Counted from the stretch's first letter, positions 37,163-47,444 are shown. The stretch: DNA of 64,000 nucleotides from Novipirellula caenicola (GCF_039545035.1 NZ_BAABRO010000022.1:33512-97511), one strand, 5' to 3'. The notes: a model not told the origin generated them from the sequence alone. Program-made: numbers and translations.

Positions 37163-37714
37163 ACTCGTGCATTCCTAGGGGCTAGATGCTGCAATCGGAT
37201 TGGCTCAGTCATGTTCAATATGATTACAGACTGGCAAATGAGGGACGCCTCGCGAGATTTTCGCAGGCAAATCGACAAGAAACGCAGCAGCGTCAGAGCG
37301 ACTCCGCTGCTCTCCGTTTCACCCTCGGTGAACACTCCATTATCCATAGCAGAGCGAATCTGCATAATGGCAAACGGGATTTCTGGGCAAAACGGTGGCT
37401 GAAATGGGGAAAACGAGCCCGTAGTAAGGGCTAATTGTGCATCCTCGACCCGCCTGAGATTGTCGCGGTCAAGATGGACGCACCAGAAAGCGGTAGGCGC
37501 TAACCGCCCATCGGACGGCTAGCACACCGTGTTTTTGCAATGGATATCGAGCGCGGAACGAGGATCGAACTGTCCGCCTAAACCAGGCTTAGATGCCCCA
37601 CAAAAGCATGGCGGTGGATAACCGTGGTAACAGTCGATCGTGTTTTCGCGACAGCAACGAGTTTGACGCTTTAAAGTTTAATACTTTCACAGCGACTATC
37701 GATGCCGGAATCAC
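37163..37714. other. Intergenic region upstream of the polyketide synthase
   Basis: No gene is visible in this 552-base gap between two minus-strand genes. It contains a small imperfect inverted repeat (GCTAACCG at 37499-37506 and CGGCTAGC at 37516-37523). It should include the polyketide synthase promoter and the end of the AP2 transcript. Confidence 0.5.
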
Positions 37715-38149
37715 TTACGATTTCATGCTCGCGACGCCCTTGGCACGAGCCTTGACGGCAAGCTTATAGGCTTCGTCATGGCCGTACTTTTCAACCGAGA
37801 AACGCTGCGTCTTTCGTACACCCTTACTTGGGCTCCACTGAGCAACCCAATATTGGTAGGTAGGCTTGGACGGCCAACGTGAATCGACCTCTTCGACAAG
37901 CCGAACCCCAACGACGCCAGAGGTGTTGTTCGAGCGAACAATCTTTGACAATTGTTGTGGCGTGTAGCCCTTCAACTTGCTTTCCAACTCATCGCGGAAT
38001 TTTTTCGCAGCGGCTTGAGCCTTGCGTTTTCCACCATATTCGTTGTCTGCAAAAAACTTGGTGTGCTTCTTTCCCTTGCGCATCAAACGAACAAGGAAGC
38101 CCCCAGAACTGTCACGGTCAATCCGTGTGATGTTTCGATTCGCACTCAT
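37715..38149 (-). CDS. Stand-alone protein with two AP2-like DNA-binding domains
   Basis: The 144-residue, strongly basic protein looks like two AP2/ERF-type three-strand-plus-helix units in tandem. The first runs about 6-55 (ITRIDRDSSGGFLVRLMRKG, then KRKAQAAAKKFRDEL). The second runs about 72-140 (NNTSGVVGVRLVEE, YWVAQWSPSKGVRKTQRFSV, DEAYKLAVKARAKG). In bacteria and phages AP2 domains usually accompany HNH homing endonucleases or tyrosine integrases, but neither is fused here. Stand-alone AP2 proteins are known in planctomycetes and their function is open; DNA binding is inferred. It lies at the edge of a long region without clear genes. Confidence 0.78.
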   Translation of the reverse strand: MSANRNITRIDRDSSGGFLVRLMRKGKKHTKFFADNEYGGKRKAQAAAKKFRDELESKLKGYTPQQLSKIVRSNNTSGVVGVRLVEEVDSRWPSKPTYQYWVAQWSPSKGVRKTQRFSVEKYGHDEAYKLAVKARAKGVASMKS

Positions 38150-39605
38150 CGATGTTCAACTACATTACGAGTAAAAACGGGTGTCCAACTGATGGGATCA
38201 ATTGTAGACGCCAAAAACAAGTTGCCAGAGACGTTCACTATGATGTACACTATCTTGGCGCAAAAATTACGCAAAAAAATTGCGATAGCTTACATCGGAG
38301 AGCGTTTTCTACCCCTGGTTGGGGATTTCAAACGTGATGCAAAGTGACAATCGACTTGATCGACGACCTCTCGATTTTTTCAACCCGACGCCTCTGAGGT
38401 CCGCTCCGGCGCTTCATCTGGACCTTTTCAAATGAATCCATCCGGCGTCCGGCCTCGCTCGGTGAAGCGACAACGCTGCTGAAATTTCTCGCGGTCGTTT
38501 CAGCCATTCGCATTGTCGCTGCTTCGCTCGGCTCGATGAACTGGTTCCAAACCGTTGCCACTCACTCGCGACACCGCTGCATCAAGATGCGTGTCACCGT
38601 GCCTTCGTAAATCCGAAAGGGGACAGCGGAGCTTGGCACGGTGTTACCCCTGACGCACTCAATCTATTGCATTGGATCACACGCTTCAAGAATGTTGCAT
38701 CGATATGTCACACCCCTGTAGAAGCCACAACCGGACCTGGGATCGGAGTCGATGAGACGGAAGCAGCCGGGGTGGGAAAAAATCGACATCAAAATGGTGA
38801 CACCCATGATTCTGGCGGGCTCTCATGATTCTCGCAGCCCGTTGGTTAGGGCGGGTCCGATGAAATAGTCCGCCTGCGGTTGGGGGGCGTCATTGAACGC
38901 GTCCTCACCGCCGATGAATCTCGCTGCAATTCTAACTCGCTGCTATAGGTTGTGTCGGGGGATCCGTGTGTCGGGATTCAATGCGTTTGAAAATCTCGCG
39001 TCACACGTCGTCCGGGTTGGCAAACAAATTCAACCCGATTGAGTCCGGTTGCCACTGAGGCGTGATCCCGTGTTTTTTGACGCTGCTCAGCCGGGATCCT
39101 ATCGATCCTATCGCGTGAATAGTGCAACAAGGTTGTGTGAAGACTCGGTGTGATGGAGAACAGGTCGATGGCTGCCCCTCTTTCCGGGGCTCTCGTCGCG
39201 TTTGCCCGATCATCCATCGATGAGTGGTCGCGCCGCAGGCTGCGATTTCTAGGAAAATGCGGTGCCCCAATGTCTTATCAACAAGCTCAACCTCCGCCGC
39301 GTTGATGCTGGTCGGAGGTGACGTTCAAGTCGTAACGACGGATCAAGCTGCATAATCGGTGCCCCCCACGCTGGTTGCCCAGGGCTCAGACGGTTGTTGT
39401 TGCTTCGGCGGCGTTTCTTATCATTGCACGAGCTGCAACCGCTGCGGCAGCAACCTTTGCCACATCCAGGCTTCTATAATACGTGTCCCCGGAGAACGGG
39501 AGTCAATCGTCATCGTTTGGGTGTCGATATTTTTCCCCGTTCTTCCAAGCCGCAAAGCTTCCCTCTGACGCTCCCCACCTACCCTCTTTGCAAGAGTCTT
39601 TGCCC
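38150..39605. other. Long region without a recognisable gene
   Basis: About 1.45 kb between the divergent AP2 and phoD genes has only short open frames with no domain features. Base composition is less even than in neighbouring genes, and the left end (38150-38340) is AT-richer. It contains an imperfect inverted repeat (GTGTCACCGTGCC at 38591-38603 and GGCACGGTGTTAC at 38635-38647) and a short duplicated motif (CATGATTCT, near 38814 and 38825). It may be the remains of a decayed mobile element or of lost genes. Confidence 0.5.
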
Positions 39606-41183
39606 ATGTCCTACACAGCCAATTCGAAGCAACGTCGCTATGGAATCCAACGCCGCGACTTCATGCGATATATGGCGACCGTCTCGGCGATTCCAACGCT
39701 GGCCCTACGCGCGCAAGCCGAAGTGACCGAGAAGCCGCATTTTGACGGCAACCCGTTTACGCTAGGCGTTGCCTCGGGTGATCCCTTACCGGACGGTGTG
39801 GTCATTTGGACCCGATTGGCAGTGAACCCGCTTGAACAAGGCGGAATGCAACACAAATCGGTGCGGACGCGTTGGGAAGTGGCGACCAATGAATCGTTTT
39901 CCCATGTCGTGCGTCACGGGGATGCCGTCGCAACGCCCGATCTCGGACACTCGGTGCACGTCGAGGTCGACGGGCTGAAACCTTACCACTGGTACTTCTA
40001 TCGCTTCCACGCTGGCAACGAAACCAGCCCCGTCGGTCGTACACGCACTGCACCCGCTGCCGATGCGATGCCCGACCGCGTTCGTTTCGCGTTCACCTCG
40101 TGCCAACACTACGAAACCGGTTATTTCAACGGCTATCCCCACATGCAGCGTGAGGATCTGGATTTGGTGGTTCATCTCGGCGACTATATTTACGAGTACG
40201 CCGGAGCGGACAAGCGTCCTCGTAAACACATTGGCGGTGAGATCGAAACGCTGGACGACTATCGAACTCGCTATTCGCAGTATCGACTCGACCAAACGCT
40301 ACAAGAAACGCATCGGTTGTTTCCTTGGATCGTGACCTGGGACGACCACGAATTTGACAACAACTACGCGAACCTTGTCTCGGAACAGGACGGCGTCTCG
40401 CCGGAAGCCTTCTTGGCGCGACGTGCTGCGGCCTATCAAGCCTATTACGAATTCATGCCGCTGCGGCGAAGTTCGTTTCCGCAAGGACCGAACATGAAGC
40501 TGTATCGTGGTTGCCAATATGGACGGTTGGCCAATTTCCACGTGCTCGACACGAGGCAATACCGCACCGATCAACCTAACGGCGATCATCAAAAACCAAT
40601 GACCGGCAAAGTGTTCGACCAAAATGCGACCATGCTCGGAAGTCAACAAGAAAATTGGCTGATGCAACGTTTGCAAGAATCACCCTCGACTTGGAATGTG
40701 CTTGCCCAACAGGTGATGATGGCGCCGCTGAATCGAGGTGAAGGCGACGACCGCCGCTACAGCATGGACCAGTGGCCTGGTTACGAAGTTAGCCGTCGTC
40801 GGTTGTTAAACTTCTTTCACGAGAAATCAATCTCCAATCCCGTCGTGTTGACCGGTGATATCCACGTCAATTGGGTCAACGATCTGCAGCTTGATTTCCA
40901 AGATCCCAACTCGCCATTGGTGGGGACCGAATTGGTTGGCACCGCGATGACGTCCGGCGGTAACGGCGGCAATGTGATTCCCGAGTATGAACGCGCTGCC
41001 GCACAAAACGACTTCGTGCGTTGGTACAATTCCAACCGCGGCTATGTCTCCTGCGAAATCACTCCGCAGTCGTGGACGTCTCACTTCCGCACCACCCCGT
41101 TCGTCGACAAACCTGGGTCTCCCATCGAGACCAAGGCGTCGTTCGTGATCGAAAACGGCAAACCCGGTGCCGTCCAGGTATAG
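39606..41183 (+). CDS. phoD: PhoD-like alkaline phosphatase, Tat-exported
   Basis: The 525-residue protein starts with a twin-arginine signal (YGIQRRDFMRYMATVSAIPT, cleavage near LRAQA). The N-terminal beta-domain (FTLGVASGDPLPDGVVIWTR) and the metallophosphatase core (FAFTSCQHYETGYFNGYPHM, DLVVHLGDYIYEYAG, TWDDHEFDNNYAN, VVLTGDIHVNWVND) match PhoD, a calcium- and iron-dependent phosphodiesterase/phosphomonoesterase secreted folded. It probably serves phosphate acquisition from organic phosphate. The ATG at 39606 puts the RR motif 14 residues in; the longer frame from GTG at 39483 would bury the signal. No Pho box was identified. Confidence 0.93.
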   Translation: MSYTANSKQRRYGIQRRDFMRYMATVSAIPTLALRAQAEVTEKPHFDGNPFTLGVASGDPLPDGVVIWTRLAVNPLEQGGMQHKSVRTRWEVATNESFSHVVRHGDAVATPDLGHSVHVEVDGLKPYHWYFYRFHAGNETSPVGRTRTAPAADAMPDRVRFAFTSCQHYETGYFNGYPHMQREDLDLVVHLGDYIYEYAGADKRPRKHIGGEIETLDDYRTRYSQYRLDQTLQETHRLFPWIVTWDDHEFDNNYANLVSEQDGVSPEAFLARRAAAYQAYYEFMPLRRSSFPQGPNMKLYRGCQYGRLANFHVLDTRQYRTDQPNGDHQKPMTGKVFDQNATMLGSQQENWLMQRLQESPSTWNVLAQQVMMAPLNRGEGDDRRYSMDQWPGYEVSRRRLLNFFHEKSISNPVVLTGDIHVNWVNDLQLDFQDPNSPLVGTELVGTAMTSGGNGGNVIPEYERAAAQNDFVRWYNSNRGYVSCEITPQSWTSHFRTTPFVDKPGSPIETKASFVIENGKPGAVQV

Positions 41184-41288
41184 TTCCGACATTTAGAGTT
41201 CCCAATGGAGCGGTACCAACGGAACGTCCTAAGCACAGGCGGTAGCACTGTTTGCATTTTCGATGGCACTGCTGCCGTGTTTTTGACT

Positions 41289-41316
41289 GCCGGAACCTCG
41301 ATCGCGAGGTTCCGGC
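41289..41316. terminator. Strong 12-bp hairpin downstream of phoD
   Basis: GCCGGAACCTCG (41289-41300) pairs perfectly with CGAGGTTCCGGC (41305-41316) across a four-base loop, 106 bases after the phoD stop. There is no T-run after the stem, so this would be a factor-assisted or 3'-end-protecting hairpin rather than a classical intrinsic terminator. The rest of the 319-base gap 41184-41502 holds nothing else that I recognise. Confidence 0.55.
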
Positions 41317-41502
41317 TGAGGATTCTGAAATGGGTGGCTGACGTCGGCGGAAACGTGACGATAGAATAGGGCAAGTGTGCTTTCATTTCTGACTTGCCAC
41401 TTCGATCGGCGCACTGACTCAACTTGGTTGGATCGAGACGCTTCGAAAGATTCAAATCTTGCAATCTCTGTGTGTTGTGGAGCTGACGGGCTCTCTTCGT
41501 TC

Positions 41503-41967
41503 ATGAAACTTTGGCGATTTCTGTTACTTGCGTCGATCGCACTGCTGTCGTTACCTGCAAAAACGACGGATACCAAGTCGCTATCGAACCAGGCCGACCG
41601 ACCGGCCGAAATCGCAAAGATGCCAACGCCCATTGCCGTTGATGGGATTCCATTTGAGTTGCTACCGACGGAAGTCTTTGGATTCGATTGCGTTTCTGCA
41701 ACTCAAGCGTCAGTTTCCCAAATTGACACCGAATCCAAGTCGCACCTTGGTATTCCATCGTTCGAGACGATGTTTGCCCTAACGACGTCGCTGCCGCTGA
41801 CCACGGTTTGGCTTTCGCAGCCTTCCGCGTCATATGACGAACGCCTATTGGACGTTGCTGGTTTGTCGCAATTGCGACTGCTGCCACGCTGGACGGTTGC
41901 CCAGACGTTGCGACTGCGTCAATCGCCAGCCTCTCTTCTTGCGCTGTGTATTCGATTGCAGGTCTAG
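41503..41967 (+). CDS. Small exported protein ending in RLQV
   Basis: The 154-residue product starts MKLWRFLLLASIALLSLPAK, a clear signal peptide, and has no other hydrophobic helix. It ends LLALCIRLQV. I recognise no family. A second small exported protein (49579-49941) ends LVVLGVRLQI, and the DNA after both stops shares motifs, so they may be distant paralogues. The ATG at 41503 is the only one that gives a signal peptide. It precedes an RND-type transporter gene by 192 bases on the same strand. Confidence 0.6.
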   Translation: MKLWRFLLLASIALLSLPAKTTDTKSLSNQADRPAEIAKMPTPIAVDGIPFELLPTEVFGFDCVSATQASVSQIDTESKSHLGIPSFETMFALTTSLPLTTVWLSQPSASYDERLLDVAGLSQLRLLPRWTVAQTLRLRQSPASLLALCIRLQV

Positions 41968-42159
41968 TGTTCACACCGGTCCGATCGACGGCTTGGTTCA
42001 GACAGATTGTTTGAATCAACGCATCGGTGTGTCACTTCTTTTTTCTATCTGCAACCTTTCTCGAGCACGACTTGATCCGCAGCGACTGCGATTGTCCTCT
42101 GGGCCCATCGGGCATTCCGAGGATAAACGCGCAGCGCGCTGGTCACAGCAAAAACTACC

Positions 42160-44829
42160 ATGAGTCGATCCCCGCATCCTAAATCCCCGCGTTCTAACTC
42201 GCTGCATCCTAAATTCAAGCATCCCAAATCACGTTCATTGAAACGTTCGATGCCACCGACCAAGACCTGGTTCGGCCGAATGTCGTTTGGGATTTTACTC
42301 TGTTTTTTCCTGGCAACGCCGTTCTTGTTTTATGCCGCCGCACGCGCGGTTCAGAGCAACAACAACCAAGTGGGCGATTGGTTGCCGGCCACCTTTCGTG
42401 AGACGGAGGAGCTGGATTGGTACCGCCAGCATTTTGCGAGTGACCAGTTCGTGGTGCTCACTTGGGATGGCTGCAAGATCGAAGGATCGATCCGCGAAGA
42501 CGGCAGCGTACCAGCAGACCCTCGAATCGATCAACTCGCCAATTTATTGATCTCGGATTCACCGGTCGGCGGAAAACAAGGTGCGAGACCTTACGCCCAT
42601 TACTTCAAATCCATCTACACAGGACCTCGCCTGCTCGAATATTTATCCGATTCGGCGGCGGGGATTCCCTTTGACATCGCAAAGCAGCGATTGGTCGGTT
42701 CGTTTCTAGGTCCAGACCGTCAACAGACGTGTTTGCTCATTACGTTGTCCGACGCAGCCCTGCCGAACCTGCGTCAGGTGTTAGCCCGACCGGTCGTCGG
42801 ACCGCTCGGATTTCAGCATCCAGCCGGCGTCTTGTTCACCGCGTTAGAAAGCTGCGAGATCGACGCAGATCAAGCACGACTTGGCGGCCCTCCGGTCGAC
42901 AACGTGGCGATTGACGAAGAGGGCGAACGAACGCTGATCCGGCTTGCCGGACTTTCCGGTTTGCTTGGTCTAACGCTCTCGTGGTGGTCGCTACGCAGCA
43001 TTCGCTTGACGTGTATTGTTTTTAGTTGCGGCATACTGAGTGCGGCTGCGGGACTTGCCTCGTTGTGGATCGCGGGCACCAACACCGACGCGATCGTGCT
43101 TTCGATGCCTGCGCTCGTTTACGTGCTCGGAATCTCGGGCGCGGTTCACTTGATCAATTACTACCGCGATTCAATCAGCGACGTGGGGCCGAACGCGGCG
43201 CCGGGCAAGGCGATCGCGATGGGCTGGAAACCGGCCGTGTTGTGCTCGCTGACAACCGCCTTTGGTCTGTTGTCTCTGTGTGCGAGCGAGCTGACTCCGA
43301 TCCAAAAGTTTGGCTTCTACTCAGCAATTGGCGTGATGGAGATGTTGATTGTGCTGTTTTTGTTCTTACCCGCGGCGCTGTACATGTGGCCTGACAAGCT
43401 GCCCGTCGCCTCGATTCGAACCAAAGGAAAGTCGAAATCTCGTGAAGCCACGGTGCCAGCCTCCGATGGCGCGATGCAGCGGTTTTGGGATGGGCTCTGT
43501 GATGTAATCGTACGGCACCACGCGTTGGTCACGATCACATTTATCGTGTTGATCGTGGGGCTCGTCAGCGGGCTGCGTTACTACCGCACCTCGATTGACT
43601 TGATGAAACTGTTCGGTAAGGAAGCCAGGATTCTGAAGGACTATCGCTGGATCGAGGCAAACATTGGTCCCCTGGTTCCAGTGGAGATTGTGTTGGGCTT
43701 TGATTCGGAATCGATTGCCCAAACGGGCGAATCGAAATCAAATGGACCAGATGACAAAGCGGGATGGACGCTGCTTGAACGCATGAACATCGTTGCGGCC
43801 ACACAGCGAACCATTGAGCATAAGTTTGGCCCTCACGGCAGCAACGTGATCGGCCCCACGATGTCGGCGCTGATGTTTGTTCCACCGCTCCCGCGTCAAG
43901 ACCGCAGTATGGGGTCGTTTGTTCAACGAAAACTGATGAACCGAAAGTTGGAGCAGGCCTACGATTCCCTTTCCAACAGCGGCTATATGACGTTTGACAA
44001 AGATTCGAACCGCGAGCTTTGGCGAATCAGTCTTCGCGTGGCTGCGTTTGAAGACGTTGACTACGGTCAGTTTACGCAGTCGCTCAAAGCGTTGGTGGAT
44101 CCGGTGATCACTCAGTCCGCAGCCAAGCATGCAAACGCGGGCGGATCGATTCACCAGGTGAACCAAGTCTCGGCCCGTTCCGATCGGCCTGCGATTACAA
44201 CCGTGTACACGGGCGTTGTGCCGATTGTATATAAAGCACAAACGGCGCTGCTTCGCAGTTTGATCAGTAGTACCGTTTGGTCGTTTCTGACGATCACTCC
44301 GCTATTGATGCTCGTTTCGCGAGGCTTCTTCGCGGGCATGGTCGCAATGCTCCCCAACGTGCTTCCGGTGCTGGTCGTCTTTGGCGGGATCAGTTGGCTT
44401 GGGCAGCCTGTGGAAATCGGATCGATGATGGCGGCGAGTATCGCGCTCGGGGTGGCTGTCGATGACACGATTCATTACTTGACCTGGTTCCGTGTCAGTT
44501 TGAATCGAGATGGCGATCGTCTGAATGCGATTCGCAGTGCCTATCATCACTGCGCGACCCCCACATTGCAGGCCACGCTGATCAACGGTCTCGGTTTGTC
44601 GGTGTTCATGGTCAGTACCTTTTCGCCGACCAAGCAGTTTGGTTATCTGATGCTTGTGATTCTTTTTGCCGGAGCGATTGCCGAGCTGTTGTTGTTACCG
44701 GCTCTATTGGCAGGACCCTTAGGGCGAGTTTTCAAGCCGTCTCAAAAAACCAAGGGCACGACGTTGCAAAAGTCGTTGCCGCATCCCGACTCCGCTAGGA
44801 CGTCCAACGTCACCACTGTGACAACGTAA
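42160..44829 (+). CDS. RND/MMPL-family membrane transporter
   Basis: The 889-residue protein has the RND arrangement: helix 1 (GILLCFFLATPFLFYAAARA), a large extracytoplasmic loop, a block of five helices with a sterol-sensing-like segment (VYVLGISGAVHLINYYRDSI), then the same pattern again (helix near 460, loop, and a second block with GVAVDDTIHYLTWFRVSLNR). The acidic residues in the last helix-block motif fit proton-driven export. It is of the kind annotated as MMPL, exporter of lipids or hydrophobic compounds; the substrate is unknown. The N-terminal 30 residues are basic and repetitive (HPKS/HPKF units), so translation from the ATG at 42250 is possible. Confidence 0.88.
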   Translation: MSRSPHPKSPRSNSLHPKFKHPKSRSLKRSMPPTKTWFGRMSFGILLCFFLATPFLFYAAARAVQSNNNQVGDWLPATFRETEELDWYRQHFASDQFVVLTWDGCKIEGSIREDGSVPADPRIDQLANLLISDSPVGGKQGARPYAHYFKSIYTGPRLLEYLSDSAAGIPFDIAKQRLVGSFLGPDRQQTCLLITLSDAALPNLRQVLARPVVGPLGFQHPAGVLFTALESCEIDADQARLGGPPVDNVAIDEEGERTLIRLAGLSGLLGLTLSWWSLRSIRLTCIVFSCGILSAAAGLASLWIAGTNTDAIVLSMPALVYVLGISGAVHLINYYRDSISDVGPNAAPGKAIAMGWKPAVLCSLTTAFGLLSLCASELTPIQKFGFYSAIGVMEMLIVLFLFLPAALYMWPDKLPVASIRTKGKSKSREATVPASDGAMQRFWDGLCDVIVRHHALVTITFIVLIVGLVSGLRYYRTSIDLMKLFGKEARILKDYRWIEANIGPLVPVEIVLGFDSESIAQTGESKSNGPDDKAGWTLLERMNIVAATQRTIEHKFGPHGSNVIGPTMSALMFVPPLPRQDRSMGSFVQRKLMNRKLEQAYDSLSNSGYMTFDKDSNRELWRISLRVAAFEDVDYGQFTQSLKALVDPVITQSAAKHANAGGSIHQVNQVSARSDRPAITTVYTGVVPIVYKAQTALLRSLISSTVWSFLTITPLLMLVSRGFFAGMVAMLPNVLPVLVVFGGISWLGQPVEIGSMMAASIALGVAVDDTIHYLTWFRVSLNRDGDRLNAIRSAYHHCATPTLQATLINGLGLSVFMVSTFSPTKQFGYLMLVILFAGAIAELLLLPALLAGPLGRVFKPSQKTKGTTLQKSLPHPDSARTSNVTTVTT

Positions 44830-44954
44830 ATACAACGCATTGACCGCACCTGATGTTAAGTAACGCGTTGCTGCGTAGCGCGTGCTCAAGCACTCGAATC
44901 ATTTCTCATCCAAAAATTTCCTCATTACAAAAACATTGAACTACAAGGAAAACC

Positions 44955-46334
44955 ATGTCCAATCCCACTTTGTCGACGATGCCTTGGTGGAGACAACTTG
45001 ATCGCTATCAATGGTTTGTTTTCGTCGTCGCGTCGCTGGCTTGGTTGTTCGATTGTTTGGATCAACAACTATTCTTGATTGCTCGCAACGATGCGATCAC
45101 GTCGCTGATGCCGCCGGGCACTGGCCAGACGGACATTAAACTTTACGGTGGTTATGCCACATCGATATTTGTGATTGGATGGGCGACGGGCGGTTTGATC
45201 TTTGGATCCCTTGGCGATCAGATTGGTCGAGCTCGGACGTTGACGATTAGCGTGCTGATGTATTCGGTATGCACCGGATTGTCGGCGTTATCAACCGGCT
45301 GGATCGATTTTGCGATGTTCCGCTTTCTGACGGGACTGGGCGTCGGCGGTGTATTTGGTTTGGCCGTCGCCTTGGTTGCCGATACCGTTCCCCCCTCGGC
45401 ACGGACGGCAGCACTTGGCACGCTGCAAGCCCTGTCGGCCGTTGGCAACGTGACTGCTGCCATCATCGGCATCGTGATTGGCAAAATGGTCGTTGCCGGA
45501 AACATTTCGCCCGAAAACAGCTGGAAGGTGATTTTCTTGGTCGGTTCGATTCCCGCACTCCTGTGCGTGTTCATTCAAATGCGATTGAAAGAACCTGAGA
45601 AATGGGTTGCAGCGCGACAGGCGGGCAAGGCAACTGGGGTGCGATTCGGATCCTATGCATCGATGTTAAGCGATCCGCGATGGCGAAAGCACTCACTATT
45701 CGGAATGATGTTGTGCGTCGCCGGTGTAATCGGCCTATGGGGCATTGGTTTCTTTAGTCCCGAATTGGTCGGCGATGTCATCGGAAATTCGCTTCGCCAA
45801 GCAGGAACTTCCGAAAGCGAAATCGCTGGAGCCCGAAGCTATTGGATCTCGGTCAATATGATTGTTCAGAACCTCGGATCCTTCTCTGGGATGCTGTTCT
45901 TTACTTGGTTGACGCAAAAGATTGGACGCAGGCCTGCCTTCGTGATCGGATACTTAGCTGCAATGCTAACGACGATCGCCTACTTCCAAACCTTCAACGG
46001 CGTCAACGACATTTGGAAAAGCGGACTGATGGGGTTTTGCCAATTGGGTCTGTTTGCGCTTTTTGCGATCTATTTGCCTGAACTGTTTCCCACTCGGTTA
46101 CGCAGCACGGGAACCAGTTTCTGCTACAACGTGGGACGCTTTTTGGCCGCCAGCGGTCCCGTCACGCTGGGGTATCTACAATGGTTTTTGGTGCCGAAGG
46201 ATGCGGTGGCCGATCAGCGGATCGATGCCCTGCGAGACGCGGCCAGCTATATGAGCGTGATCTTTCTGTTGGGGATCCTCGCGGTTGCCTTCCTGCCCGA
46301 GACCAAGGATCAGCCGCTGCCCGAAGACGTGTAA
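44955..46334 (+). CDS. Major facilitator superfamily transporter
   Basis: The 459-residue protein has 12 probable membrane helices and the MFS loop 2-3 signature GSLGDQIGRARTL, repeated in the second half as LTQKIGRRPAF. GLGVGGVFGLAVALVADTVP and LPELFPTRLRSTGTSFCYNV are typical of the sugar/aromatic-acid porter branch. The substrate is not clear. A good ribosome-binding site (AAGGAA) sits nine bases before the ATG. It converges on the Ca2+/Na+ antiporter gene with 53 bases between stops. Confidence 0.92.
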   Translation: MSNPTLSTMPWWRQLDRYQWFVFVVASLAWLFDCLDQQLFLIARNDAITSLMPPGTGQTDIKLYGGYATSIFVIGWATGGLIFGSLGDQIGRARTLTISVLMYSVCTGLSALSTGWIDFAMFRFLTGLGVGGVFGLAVALVADTVPPSARTAALGTLQALSAVGNVTAAIIGIVIGKMVVAGNISPENSWKVIFLVGSIPALLCVFIQMRLKEPEKWVAARQAGKATGVRFGSYASMLSDPRWRKHSLFGMMLCVAGVIGLWGIGFFSPELVGDVIGNSLRQAGTSESEIAGARSYWISVNMIVQNLGSFSGMLFFTWLTQKIGRRPAFVIGYLAAMLTTIAYFQTFNGVNDIWKSGLMGFCQLGLFALFAIYLPELFPTRLRSTGTSFCYNVGRFLAASGPVTLGYLQWFLVPKDAVADQRIDALRDAASYMSVIFLLGILAVAFLPETKDQPLPEDV

Positions 46335-46387
46335 GGCAAACCTTGCAACCCAGCAACTACAAGGCAACATCTCCGTTCCGTTTGCTG

Positions 46388-47389
46388 CTACACCGCCACT
46401 GTGGTCGCGTTGAAGATTAAGTACGTGGTATAGGCGATGTATAGAAAAAGGAAGACGCCGCCTTCCCAGCGAGAAATCACTCGCCCGGTGAAGAATATCG
46501 GCAGACAGGCACACGCAACGGCAATCATGACCGGAATGTCTAAGGCAAGAGCCGAGTCGCTAACGGTTATCCCCGTCGGCCCGATCACGCTGGACAAACC
46601 CAGTACGCACAGAATGTTAAAGATGTTACTTCCCACCACATTCCCAACCGCGATATCGCGTTCACCGCGAATTGCGGCGGTGATCGATGTCACTACTTCG
46701 GGCAAGGACGTTCCCGCCGCGACAATGGTCAGCCCAATGACAAGTTCACTCACGCCTAAACTGGCGGCAACTTTGACCGCACCACTGATCAAGAAGGTGG
46801 AGCCAAGCCCAAGCAATACCAAACCGCCGCCGATCCATCCAAAATTGCCCCACAAAGTACTGGCTGACTTCACTCCAGCTTCATTTTCGGTTGGCCATTC
46901 CTGTTGAAATTCTTCGACAACCGCACGACTCTCTTGGCGGCTTTGGCGAATACACCAGTAGGTGTAAGCGATAATCCCAGCGAACAGTACGATGCCTTCC
47001 CAACGGACAATCGCCCCGTCCCATCCAAACACGATCAGCAACAGCGATGCCGCGATCATCACCGGCACGTCCCAGCGGATCAGTTGACTGGAAACGACCA
47101 GCGGTACGATCAGTGCCGACACGCCCAGAATGAAGAGCACATTGAAAATGTTGCTTCCGACAACGTTCCCGAGCGCAATGTCCGCATTCCCAGCCAAGGC
47201 GGCTTGGACCGACACGGCAAGCTCGGGGGCACTGGTGCCAAAGGCAACGACAGTCAACCCAATGACCAGCGGCGAAATTTGCATGTAGCGGGCTAGTCGC
47301 GAAGCACCTCGGACCAACGATTCACCACCGCCGACCAACAACAGCAAACCTCCACCGATCTTTAACCACGCCAACACCATATCGCTCAT
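46388..47389 (-). CDS. Calcium/sodium antiporter family (CaCA) protein
   Basis: The 333-residue membrane protein has the two inverted alpha-repeats of the CaCA superfamily: FGTSAPELAVSVQAAL with GNVVGSNIFNVLFILG in the first half and AGTSLPEVVTSITAAI with GNVVGSNIFNILCVLG in the second. The paired Glu residues in these repeats bind the exchanged cation. It resembles YrbG-type K+-independent exchangers. The ATG at 47389 is preferred; a TTG at 47422 would add 11 residues before the first helix. The nhaD locus lies upstream on the same strand, with a gap of 55 bases, so the two ion exchangers may be co-transcribed. Confidence 0.93.
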   Translation of the reverse strand: MSDMVLAWLKIGGGLLLLVGGGESLVRGASRLARYMQISPLVIGLTVVAFGTSAPELAVSVQAALAGNADIALGNVVGSNIFNVLFILGVSALIVPLVVSSQLIRWDVPVMIAASLLLIVFGWDGAIVRWEGIVLFAGIIAYTYWCIRQSRQESRAVVEEFQQEWPTENEAGVKSASTLWGNFGWIGGGLVLLGLGSTFLISGAVKVAASLGVSELVIGLTIVAAGTSLPEVVTSITAAIRGERDIAVGNVVGSNIFNILCVLGLSSVIGPTGITVSDSALALDIPVMIAVACACLPIFFTGRVISRWEGGVFLFLYIAYTTYLIFNATTVAV

Positions 47390-47444
47390 TTGACGGATCC
47401 TAAAAAAAAGAAAGCTCAACAAAAACTTCTGCCAAACGCATTTG

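Noticed and set aside
38328..38561. Possible 77-residue minus-strand protein
   Set aside because: Basic, low-complexity product with no domain, no good start context and no conserved neighbour; probably chance.
38978..39270. Two overlapping minus-strand frames upstream of phoD
   Set aside because: Frames overlap each other, have no domain features and uneven composition; most likely non-coding.
39483..39605. Longer PhoD start at GTG 39483
   Set aside because: It would place 41 extra residues before the Tat signal, which needs to be near the N-terminus.
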